Below, piece after piece: positions 1 through 4,925 of a stretch of DNA of 6,198 nucleotides (position 1 is its first letter; the number at the start of each line of letters is the position of its first letter). The position numbers and the translations under genes were made by a program. Source of the stretch: an uncultured Chitinophagaceae bacterium (GTDB lineage Bacteria > Bacteroidota > Bacteroidia > Chitinophagales > Chitinophagaceae); NCBI GenBank assembly GCA_946479005.1, contig CAMLEM010000109.1:1-6198 (forward strand), given 5' to 3'. A model generated the notes under the pieces. The model did not search any database and had not been told where the DNA came from. It saw nothing but the letters and a program-made list of their open reading frames with translations.

Positions 1-2581
1 GATTGATCGTGAATACAATATTGCGAGTTTCATTATTGGCACCTGCGGCCGTTCCGGTGACAGTGATCGTGTAATTACCGGGAGCCAGTGTATTCGCGTT
101 ATTGAGGTTAACAGTAGTGGTGGGCGAACCGATCGTGAGCGGGTTGGTCCCGAACGTCACCGTGGTTCCGGCCGGAACACCAGTTGCACTCAAAGTGATC
201 GGGTTACTGAAGGCCCCGTTGAATGTAGCGGTCAGGGAAGCCGTCATTGTGGAAGGAGCAGGACAAGTCGCCACTACCGGTGCCGGTGTGCTGAAAGTAA
301 AACCACCCGGGGCAGGTACATTCGTTGTCCAGATCCCGCGACCGTGGGTCGCAGCTGCCATCAGCCGATCTGAAGGACGGTATTGGATCATATCCGTTCT
401 TACTGCCGGGAAGCTCGGGCTCACTACCCAAACCGTACTGGCCCCGTTGATGAGATCGGTTTCCCATACACCGGTTTCCGTAGCGATATAGGCCTTGGTA
501 TCGGAATCAGGATGAAACAACGCCCACCTTACCGGCATATTGGGAAGGTTGCCATCAATGGCAGTCCAGGAGCTGCCGCCATCCGTGGAAACATAAACAT
601 TGTTCACATTATAACTGGAATAACAGGCCAGGAGGAACTGGTCTGAAGAACCCGTTTGAATGCAGTTCGCATACCCGCTTCCGCCCGAAGGAGTGATTAT
701 CATATCGGTGGGCGTGGCTGTTTCGGCATTGTCCACCCGCACAAATCTTGCATTCTCAATGCCAAAATAAACACGGTTTGGCGTGTAAGGTGAAACGTGT
801 ACGGCGGAAACCTGGGCACCACCAAAGCTGGAGATGGTGATCAGGTTACTGCTGTTCCCGGATTGCGGGTTATTCCAGCGGAGATAAACATTTGAGTTGT
901 GCGCGGCATAAATACGGTTGCCCACATCATCATAATCGAAAGGATTGATGAACTGGCCCGTATTTGAAAAATTCACGCTCGACCAGGTAGCCCCGCCATT
1001 GGTGCTCCTCCGGAAATTGTTATAAACATAAGTTCCGAACTGGAATTGCGGCTCGTCCTGGTCAATGGCCGTATACCCGCCATCGCCCCCGGTAACTTCC
1101 ACCGAAGGCCCCAGGCCGGCAGTGGTTAGCTGGTGTGTGCCGTTATCCTGCGTACCGCCGATAAAATAATCGGTCGTACTGGGATGTACCGATACGGAAT
1201 AAAACTGCTTGATGCGCAAACCATCGTTCCTGTCGCGGATCGTGGTGCCTCCATCTGCGGAATAATGTAAGCCCCCGTCACAGGCAAACAGCAATTTGCT
1301 GCCGCCATCCCACCACTGTACATCGTGCTGGTCGGCGTGAACATATTGACCGGAGAGTCCCACCCAGGCGGAGATCTTTGACCAGTTCGTTCCGCCATTT
1401 ACGCTTTCAAAACAATCCAGCCCTCCCACGATCACATTATTCGGATCTGCCGGGTTAATGCCTACCGATAAAGAATACCAGGCCTGTCCATTTGCCCAGC
1501 TGGATGGGGATGGCTGGCCCGTGGTGACTGCCCAGGTAGCGCCACCATCCGTGGATTTCCAGATGGAAGTAACGTTATAAGAAGAATTCGAGGGGGCGGC
1601 ATATAAAGTATTTCCCATCACGGCGATCTCAGCCCTGTTGTTTGAACCGGTAAAAGGTGTGGCGGCAGTTTGCCATCCCGACCCTGCGGTCACCGTCTCA
1701 GGAGAATCAGTGTACCTGTAATTAAGAGCAGAAAAAATGCCCGTTACCATATGAAGCCTTGCCGGCCCGGAAGTGCTGCTGATCTCCAGGTCACAAATTC
1801 GGGTGCCGGTTCCGGAAGGAGTGATGTTCGTCCAGGTGTTTCCACCATCAGTTGAGCGATGAAGTCCCTGCCGGGTACCCAGGTAAACATTGCCCAGGTA
1901 ATCGCAAAGGATCCTCGTACCATTTATGAATGAAGAGGTGCTTGCCAGGAAACTCCAGGTGACACCGCCGTCCGTACTCTTGAAAACACCAATACCCTGT
2001 ACCGCATCAATATTCCCGTAGGATTCACCTGTAGCGAAATACATAATGTTTTGAAATCCTGGCCGGGGATCCTGGCAGATATCGGCGATGGCCAGATTGC
2101 TCAAAAAATCATCCACCAATACCCAGTTTGCAGGTGTGCTTGTGATGTCGGTTGTCTTCCACAGGCCACCATCCACGCCACCGGCGAATACCGTTTTACG
2201 TGTGGGATCCAGCGAGTCGACCATTACCGCGCGGATCCTGCCGGACGCGATCCCGTTGTTCGCTCTTGTGTTTCCATTTGAAGGGCCGGTTTGGTCGCGC
2301 GTTGGACCTCTCTCGATCCAGTTCAATGCCTCCGTGCGATTACTAAGCCGGGCCTGGCGGTGAGCCTCGCGGGTCTCAGCCAGTGCAAGGGCATATTTAT
2401 CTCGGGGAACGATCCCTGTAAGCGGGTCGCGGGTTTTCTTGATCTCGAGAAGAAGGCGCTCGGCAGGGCCGGAGTACTGATCCAGGTCTTCAGTGTTAGC
2501 AGTTTTCTGATTGCAGGCAGACAGCCATACCAGGGAACTTACAATGAGCCCGGTAAGCCAGTTTCCACGGGAAATTTGCAT
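1..2581 (-). CDS. Exported Asp-box (BNR/VPS10-like) beta-propeller protein with Ig-like C-terminal module, partial
   Basis: This frame is open without a stop from the ATG at 2581-2579 to the window edge, giving 860 codons with the C-terminus missing. The N-terminus is a lipoprotein-type signal peptide: an Arg at residue 5, a hydrophobic stretch at 8-20 and lipobox LSAC with Cys23. A charged segment follows (about 32-90). A beta-propeller (about 88-755) carries Asp-box motifs of the form S-x-(D/N)-G-G-x-x-W ending at W209, W250, W350, W400, W533 and W672, plus a degenerate one ending at I448. THGRGIW (745-751) resembles the blade-closing motif often seen at the end of sortilin/GH74-like propellers. 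Residues from about 757 look like an Ig-like domain (VPAGTTVTF, GNYTITVTGT) common in Bacteroidota secreted proteins. Asp boxes are structural, so a sialidase or other glycosidase activity cannot be claimed. A type IX sorting domain, if present, would lie beyond the edge. The ligand is unknown. Confidence 0.9.
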   Translation of the reverse strand, partial: MQISRGNWLTGLIVSSLVWLSACNQKTANTEDLDQYSGPAERLLLEIKKTRDPLTGIVPRDKYALALAETREAHRQARLSNRTEALNWIERGPTRDQTGPSNGNTRANNGIASGRIRAVMVDSLDPTRKTVFAGGVDGGLWKTTDITSTPANWVLVDDFLSNLAIADICQDPRPGFQNIMYFATGESYGNIDAVQGIGVFKSTDGGVTWSFLASTSSFINGTRILCDYLGNVYLGTRQGLHRSTDGGNTWTNITPSGTGTRICDLEISSTSGPARLHMVTGIFSALNYRYTDSPETVTAGSGWQTAATPFTGSNNRAEIAVMGNTLYAAPSNSSYNVTSIWKSTDGGATWAVTTGQPSPSSWANGQAWYSLSVGINPADPNNVIVGGLDCFESVNGGTNWSKISAWVGLSGQYVHADQHDVQWWDGGSKLLFACDGGLHYSADGGTTIRDRNDGLRIKQFYSVSVHPSTTDYFIGGTQDNGTHQLTTAGLGPSVEVTGGDGGYTAIDQDEPQFQFGTYVYNNFRRSTNGGATWSSVNFSNTGQFINPFDYDDVGNRIYAAHNSNVYLRWNNPQSGNSSNLITISSFGGAQVSAVHVSPYTPNRVYFGIENARFVRVDNAETATPTDMIITPSGGSGYANCIQTGSSDQFLLACYSSYNVNNVYVSTDGGSSWTAIDGNLPNMPVRWALFHPDSDTKAYIATETGVWETDLINGASTVWVVSPSFPAVRTDMIQYRPSDRLMAAATHGRGIWTTNVPAPGGFTFSTPAPVVATCPAPSTMTASLTATFNGAFSNPITLSATGVPAGTTVTFGTNPLTIGSPTTTVNLNNANTLAPGNYTITVTGTAAGANNETRNIVFTIN

Positions 2582-2587
2582 AGAAAA

Positions 2588-2649
2588 GGTTGACGTTGAA
2601 TTGATGTGTAATTGGGCGAACTAAAGTACTGAAATTTTGAACGTCAACC
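2588..2649 (-). repeat. Inverted repeat, 12 of 13 bp, in the ridA to propeller-gene gap
   Basis: The arm GGTTGACGTTGAA (2588-2600) is the reverse complement of TTGAACGTCAACC (2637-2649) except for one position; ten outer base pairs are perfect. The spacer is 36 bp. Read on the minus strand, the second arm is followed by TTTTCT and then the propeller gene's ATG, so a ridA read-through transcript could fold into a long-loop hairpin with a short U-run. It could instead be a pair of operator half-sites flanking the promoter-like box at 2621-2628. Which role it plays, if any, cannot be told from the sequence. Confidence 0.6.
2621..2628 (-). promoter_or_regulatory. Possible -7 promoter box of the propeller gene
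   Basis: The minus strand reads TACTTTAG, seven of eight positions of the Bacteroidota -7 consensus TAnnTTTG, 39 nt before the ATG at 2581. A TTG lies upstream (2645-2647 on the plus strand), but with a 16-nt spacer instead of the usual 19 or so. The box sits in the spacer of the inverted repeat 2588-2649, so a transcript started here would lack the first arm. Confidence 0.35.
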
Positions 2650-2669
2650 CCTGCTTGCTGCAGATTAAT

Positions 2670-3059
2670 TCAGGAGACGGAACCGGCGCTCGCTATCATA
2701 CTGATCTCCACGTTAACGAATTTCGGGAGTGCCGACACTTCCACGGTTTCCCGCGCAGGGAAATTGCTTTTGAAATAGCTGCCATAGGCCTCATTTACCT
2801 CGGCAAACTTTTTCATATCGGTTAAGAAGATCGTGGTCTTGACAACATTCTCAAAGTTCATCCCCGCTTCCTGCAGAATGGATGAAAGGTTTTTCATCAC
2901 CTGGTGTGTTTCGGCACTGAAATCACTGTTCACCAGTTCCCCGGTGGAAGGATCAATGCAGATCTGCCCCGAGATGAATAAAAGATCCCCGCTCACCAAC
3001 GCCTGGTTATAGGGACCGATCGGAGCGGGTGCCTTGCCCGTATTTATTATTTTCTTCAT
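2670..3059 (-). CDS. ridA: RidA family reactive intermediate/imine deaminase
   Basis: The 129-residue product matches the usual length of YjgF/YER057c/UK114 proteins. RidA hydrolyses reactive enamines/imines such as 2-aminoacrylate, released by PLP enzymes like threonine dehydratase, to 2-ketoacids and ammonia; family members are cytosolic trimers. Recognisable parts are the N-terminal APAPIGPYNQA (Tyr17), FISGQI (Ser30, Gly31, Gln32), the central VVKTTIFLTDMKKFAEVNEAY, and PARETVEV (Arg103, the substrate-carboxylate arginine) with LPKFVNVEIS (Glu118, which positions the water). The Cys found two residues after the Arg in E. coli RidA is Thr105 here, a tolerated change. The ATG at 3059 is chosen because MKKIINT aligns with the family N-terminus. 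The gene is divergent from the dehydrogenase-like gene and codirectional with the propeller gene, 88 bp downstream, but nothing suggests a shared function. There is no Shine-Dalgarno sequence. Confidence 0.95.
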   Translation of the reverse strand: MKKIINTGKAPAPIGPYNQALVSGDLLFISGQICIDPSTGELVNSDFSAETHQVMKNLSSILQEAGMNFENVVKTTIFLTDMKKFAEVNEAYGSYFKSNFPARETVEVSALPKFVNVEISMIASAGSVS

Positions 3060-3064
3060 AGCGG

Positions 3065-3098
3065 CGAATTTAGCTTTAAGCGTTTTCTTTGCAAAAAA
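3065..3098 (-). promoter_or_regulatory. ridA promoter (TTTG, 19-bp spacer, TAAATTCG)
   Basis: On the minus strand, TTTTTTG (plus-strand 3092-3098) is followed by exactly 19 bp and then TAAATTCG (3065-3072), one mismatch from the Bacteroidota -7 consensus TAnnTTTG. Spacing and both elements fit the -33/-7 pattern known for this phylum. The -7 box ends only 5 nt before the ridA ATG, so the predicted transcript would be leaderless or nearly so. Confidence 0.55.
3084..3091 (+). promoter_or_regulatory. Possible -7 box of the dehydrogenase-like/tsaB unit
   Basis: TTTCTTTG is one mismatch from TAnnTTTG and lies 12 bp before the ATG at 3104. No good -33 element is visible at the expected distance. 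TAGCTTTA (3071-3078) is an alternative with equal match. This is the only plausible promoter region for the downstream pair, because ridA on the other strand starts at 3059. Confidence 0.4.
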
Positions 3099-3103
3099 CC
3101 GAA

Positions 3104-3721
3104 ATGAAGATAGTGATCATTGCCAACCCGGGCCTGAAACAGGAATTCTGCAGAGAAGGATCCGAAAAGGAGGGCGTCGAGTGGCGTTCCGAGGCCGGTA
3201 ATGTGGAAGATGTGGACCTGGTGGCCGATTTCAATTTTACTTTGGGGCAGGACAGGATCGAACAACTAAGGAAAAGCGGCGCCAGGGTAGTATTGGTGAA
3301 CCAGGTTGGCGGCACCACCCTTTCTCTGCCACAAAATTTCATTCGATTCAATGGCTGGCCGGGATTCCTAGGGGGGAAATTGATCGAGGCGGCCACTCCA
3401 AACGAGGCATTGAAAGGCCCGGCGGAATCATTTTTTGCCGCCTTTCAAAAAGAGGTCCGATGGGTCCCTGACCAGCCGGGATTCGTTTCAGCCAGGATCG
3501 TGGCAATGATCATCAACGAAGCCTACCTCGCACTGGGAGAAGGGGTGAGCAGTAAGGACGATATTGATACCGCAATGAAACTGGGAACGAACTATCCAAT
3601 GGGCCCCTTTGAATGGGCGGCGCGGATCGGGCCTGTGCACGTAAAACAACTGCTGGATGATCTAACGGCAATGAACAAGCGGTATCAGCCAGCGTCGCTG
3701 CTGGTCCGTGAATCCGAATAA
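3104..3721 (+). CDS. Shortened 3-hydroxyacyl-CoA dehydrogenase-like protein
   Basis: The 205-residue product is well below the roughly 280 or more of usual 3-hydroxyacyl/3-hydroxybutyryl-CoA dehydrogenases. The C-terminal half matches the 3HCDH helical domain: PGFVSARI (125-132), INEAYLALGEGVSSKDDIDTAM (137-158), LGTNYPMGPFEW (160-171) and a final RYQPASLLV. The N-terminal half is a shrunken Rossmann fold: a first strand MKIVIIA without a GxGxxG loop, then VDLVADFNF and ARVVLVNQV, which correspond to late strands. The position of the family's catalytic His (usually G-x-H-F-F-N-P) appears to be Arg81, the Asn before Arg131 is Ala130, and the partner Glu is kept as Glu95. NAD-dependent activity is therefore doubtful; a CoA-thioester-binding or structural role is possible. 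The ATG at 3104 is preferred over an in-frame TTG at 3089, which lies in the promoter box. The stop overlaps a following ATG (TAATG), pointing to coupling with tsaB. Confidence 0.8.
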   Translation: MKIVIIANPGLKQEFCREGSEKEGVEWRSEAGNVEDVDLVADFNFTLGQDRIEQLRKSGARVVLVNQVGGTTLSLPQNFIRFNGWPGFLGGKLIEAATPNEALKGPAESFFAAFQKEVRWVPDQPGFVSARIVAMIINEAYLALGEGVSSKDDIDTAMKLGTNYPMGPFEWAARIGPVHVKQLLDDLTAMNKRYQPASLLVRESE

Positions 3722-3764
3722 TGCCACTGATCTTAAATTCCGAATAATGCCACTGATCTTAAAT
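3713..3764 (+). repeat. Perfect 26-bp tandem duplication at the gene junction
   Basis: Positions 3713-3738 and 3739-3764 are identical over all 26 bases; the flanking bases differ, so the unit is exactly 26 bp. Each copy starts TCCGAATAATGCC and ends GATCTTAAAT. The unit contains the end of the upstream gene (Ser-Glu-stop) and the start of tsaB (Met-Pro-Leu-Ile-Leu-Asn), joined by TAATG. Perfect identity suggests a recent event or an assembly artefact. Deleting one copy would restore a simple one-base stop-start overlap between the two genes. Confidence 0.97.
3721..3747 (+). other. Eight-codon mini-ORF created by the duplication
   Basis: ATG in the first repeat copy reads MPLILNSE and stops at the TAA of the second copy. 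Its first base is the last base of the upstream gene's stop, and the last base of its own stop is the first base of the tsaB ATG. It is probably a by-product of the duplication, but it lies where terminating ribosomes would reinitiate, so it could act as a coupling relay that tunes tsaB translation. There is no evidence that the peptide itself has a function. Confidence 0.45.
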
Positions 3765-4412
3765 ATTGACACTGCGCTGGAGAAGGCTTCCGTTTGCCTG
3801 GCGGAAAACGGAAACTCCCTGTGTTTCTCATCCACCGGTGAGCAGAAAGACGTTGCCGCCTGGCTGCATCCTGCCATCCGGGATCTTTTTAGCCAGAGTG
3901 GAAAAGAGATGAAGGAACTTGCTGCCATCGCCGTAAGCAATGGTCCGGGTTCCTATACAGGCCTGAGGATCGGGCTGTCCGCTGCAAAAGGATTCTGTTA
4001 TGCCCTTGGATTCCCTTTGATAACCATCCCTACCCCGGAAGTATTGGCCCTTGCAGTGAAGGAAGAAGCTGAAGACCTGATCGTGCCCCTGATAGATGCC
4101 CGTAGAAACGAAGTATTCACTGCTGTTTATGACAGGTTTATGAGGGTAAAAAATTCCACATATACGTTGATTTTGGAACCCCGCTCCTTTGCCTCCCTCC
4201 TGGAGGAACACAAAATAATTTTCACGGGAACCGCTGTTGAAAAGGCCCGGAATTTCATTCAGCATCCCCGGGCGCAGTTCAGTGAGGTTCTGGGAGATGC
4301 AAAGCAACTAGCCGTGATTTCTGAACAAAGATGGGTACAAAACGAGTTCGCTGACCTGGCATACACGGAACCTTTCTATACAAAAGAATTTTATTCAGGC
4401 ACAGGAAAATAG
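3747..4412 (+). CDS. tsaB: tRNA t6A biosynthesis protein TsaB
   Basis: The 221-residue product has the usual TsaB length. TsaB is the ASKHA-fold, non-catalytic paralogue of TsaD; TsaB, TsaD and TsaE together transfer the threonylcarbamoyl group from threonylcarbamoyl-AMP (made by TsaC) to A37 of ANN-decoding tRNAs. Signatures are the N-terminal strand MPLILNIDTALEKASVCL, AVSNGPGSYTGLRIGLSAAKG (62-82), which forms the TsaD-binding helix region, PLIDARRNEVFTAVY (114-128) and the C-terminal YTEPFYTKEF (206-215). The ATG at 3747 in the second repeat copy is chosen because MPLILNIDTA aligns with the family start. An in-frame GTG at 3708 would add 13 residues that are merely the duplication read in another frame. 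No Shine-Dalgarno sequence is visible, so translation probably depends on coupling from upstream. The gene is expected to be essential or nearly so. Confidence 0.94.
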   Translation: MPLILNIDTALEKASVCLAENGNSLCFSSTGEQKDVAAWLHPAIRDLFSQSGKEMKELAAIAVSNGPGSYTGLRIGLSAAKGFCYALGFPLITIPTPEVLALAVKEEAEDLIVPLIDARRNEVFTAVYDRFMRVKNSTYTLILEPRSFASLLEEHKIIFTGTAVEKARNFIQHPRAQFSEVLGDAKQLAVISEQRWVQNEFADLAYTEPFYTKEFYSGTGK

Positions 4413-4435
4413 GGCTTCTTCCTGGTGCTGAGCCC
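4412..4435 (+). terminator. Weak hairpin after tsaB, possible terminator
   Basis: GGGCT (4412-4416) can pair with AGCCC (4431-4435) around a 14-nt loop, beginning at the last base of the tsaB stop codon. It is followed by CGTTAATTTTAAG, a poor U-tract. The position suits the end of the dehydrogenase-like/tsaB unit, since arsR has its own promoter, but the stem is short. Confidence 0.3.
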
Positions 4436-4467
4436 CGTTAATTTTAAGAAAAAGCTGGAAGTGGGAT

Positions 4468-4475
4468 TATTTTTG
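4468..4475 (+). promoter_or_regulatory. -7 promoter box of the arsR-type gene
   Basis: TATTTTTG matches the Bacteroidota -7 consensus TAnnTTTG at every defined position and lies 27 bp before the ATG at 4503. The -33 side is weak. GATTA (4465-4469) and TAATC (4489-4493) form a short inverted repeat around the box, which could be part of an autoregulatory operator, though five bases per arm is thin evidence. The 11-mer TATTTTTGCAG recurs at 4904-4914 before the dioxygenase gene. Confidence 0.6.
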
Positions 4476-4502
4476 CAGTTAGTTCCTGTAATCATTTAAA
4501 CT

Positions 4503-4838
4503 ATGAACAACTATTCATTACAGCTGAATTCAGCATCCGAGAGTGGCGGGTTGAAGGTTGACTTGCTGAATGTGAAGAAAGCAGCCCTGATCCTCAGGGC
4601 GGTGAATCATAAGCTTCGTCAGCAGATTCTCAAGCTGATCGATGAACACGGGAAAATGACGGTCACTGAGCTCTATGTCAAACTCCGGCTGGAGCAGTCC
4701 GTGGCATCCCAACACCTGGCGATCCTGCGCAAGGCGGGATTTGTAAACACGGAGCGGGATGGCAAGTTTATCTATTATTCCGTCAATACTCAGCGGCTGG
4801 AAGAACTGAACCAGTTCGTGCACGAATTACTGGATTGA
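4503..4838 (+). CDS. ArsR/SmtB-family winged-helix repressor, cysteine-free
   Basis: The 111-residue product is a typical ArsR-family winged helix-turn-helix dimer. Helix VKKAALILRAVNHKLRQQILKLI (24-46) contains the family's L-x-x-x-x-H-x-x-R-x-x-I pattern. TVTELYVKLR (53-62) and the recognition helix EQSVASQHLAILRKAGFV (64-81) form the DNA-binding unit, and VNTERDGKFIYYSV (81-94) is the beta-wing. The C-terminal helix RLEELNQFVHELL is the likely dimer surface. The protein has no cysteine, so it lacks both the ELCVC metal site of ArsR/SmtB and the thiol pair of sulfide sensors such as BigR, SqrR and YgaV. Gene order suggests it regulates itself and the persulfide dioxygenase fusion 87 bp downstream; the signal sensed is unknown. 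The ATG at 4503 is the only one before the conserved core. Confidence 0.9.
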   Translation: MNNYSLQLNSASESGGLKVDLLNVKKAALILRAVNHKLRQQILKLIDEHGKMTVTELYVKLRLEQSVASQHLAILRKAGFVNTERDGKFIYYSVNTQRLEELNQFVHELLD

Positions 4839-4855
4839 ACTTGAATATGTTAAAT

Positions 4856-4889
4856 AAGAGGTCCGCCTGTCACAGGTAAGGACCTTTTT
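4856..4889 (+). terminator. Intrinsic terminator after the arsR-type gene
   Basis: AGGTCC (4859-4864) pairs with GGACCT (4880-4885), and an inner CCTG/CAGG stem (4866-4869 with 4873-4876) closes on a three-base loop. The 3' arm runs straight into a T-run (4885-4889), and upstream AAG can extend the stem by pairing with it. It starts 17 bp after the stop codon and ends 14 bp before the next gene's -7 box, insulating the two genes from each other. Confidence 0.8.
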
Positions 4890-4897
4890 CATTTTAT

Positions 4898-4923
4898 CCG
4901 GTGTATTTTTGCAGAAATACCGG
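4898..4923 (+). promoter_or_regulatory. Dyad overlapping the dioxygenase promoter, candidate operator
   Basis: CCGGT (4898-4902) is the reverse complement of ACCGG (4919-4923), and inside it ATTT (4905-4908) matches AAAT (4915-4918), leaving a two-base bulge and a six-base centre. A G-T pair and two further pairs extend the outer arms. The dyad covers the -7 box and ends two bases before the ATG, a position where a bound repressor would block transcription. Assignment to the neighbouring ArsR-type protein is inference. Confidence 0.35.
4904..4911 (+). promoter_or_regulatory. -7 promoter box of the persulfide dioxygenase-rhodanese gene
   Basis: TATTTTTG is a full match to TAnnTTTG, 14 bp before the ATG at 4926. 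The transcript leader would be about ten bases or fewer. No convincing -33 element is seen: the expected place falls in the 3' arm of the preceding terminator. Confidence 0.6.
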
Positions 4924-4925
4924 GT

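Noticed and set aside
102..491. Plus-strand open frame of 129 codons
   Set aside because: It lies antisense to the propeller gene, whose frame shows clear Asp-box and Ig-like motifs; its own translation resembles no protein family.
565..2000. Recurring short DNA words such as GCCACCATCCGTGGA across the propeller gene
   Set aside because: They are codons for the repeated Asp-box motif, irregularly spaced and diverged, and not a CRISPR array or mobile repeat.
2051..2593. Several overlapping plus-strand open frames of 64-100 codons
   Set aside because: They are antisense to the signal peptide and first blades of the propeller protein and show no domain or start-site support.
2651..2663. CTGC/GCAG mini-hairpin just after ridA
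   Set aside because: Only four base pairs with no following T-run; too weak to call a terminator.
3089..3103. TTG start that would extend the dehydrogenase-like protein by five residues
   Set aside because: The TTG is part of a -7-like TTTCTTTG box, and the ATG at 3104 starts directly with the first beta-strand.
3371..3376. Run of six G in the dehydrogenase-like gene, possible frameshift site
   Set aside because: The frame is intact on both sides and the conserved 3HCDH domain follows in frame; the context is not a standard -1 slippery heptamer.
3708..3746. GTG start giving TsaB 13 extra residues
   Set aside because: The extension is the duplicated junction read out of frame; family alignment supports MPLILNIDTA as the N-terminus. 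It is kept only as a side effect of the duplication.
3828..4307. Minus-strand open frame of 159 codons
   Set aside because: It is a shadow of tsaB, whose family motifs are unmistakable on the plus strand.
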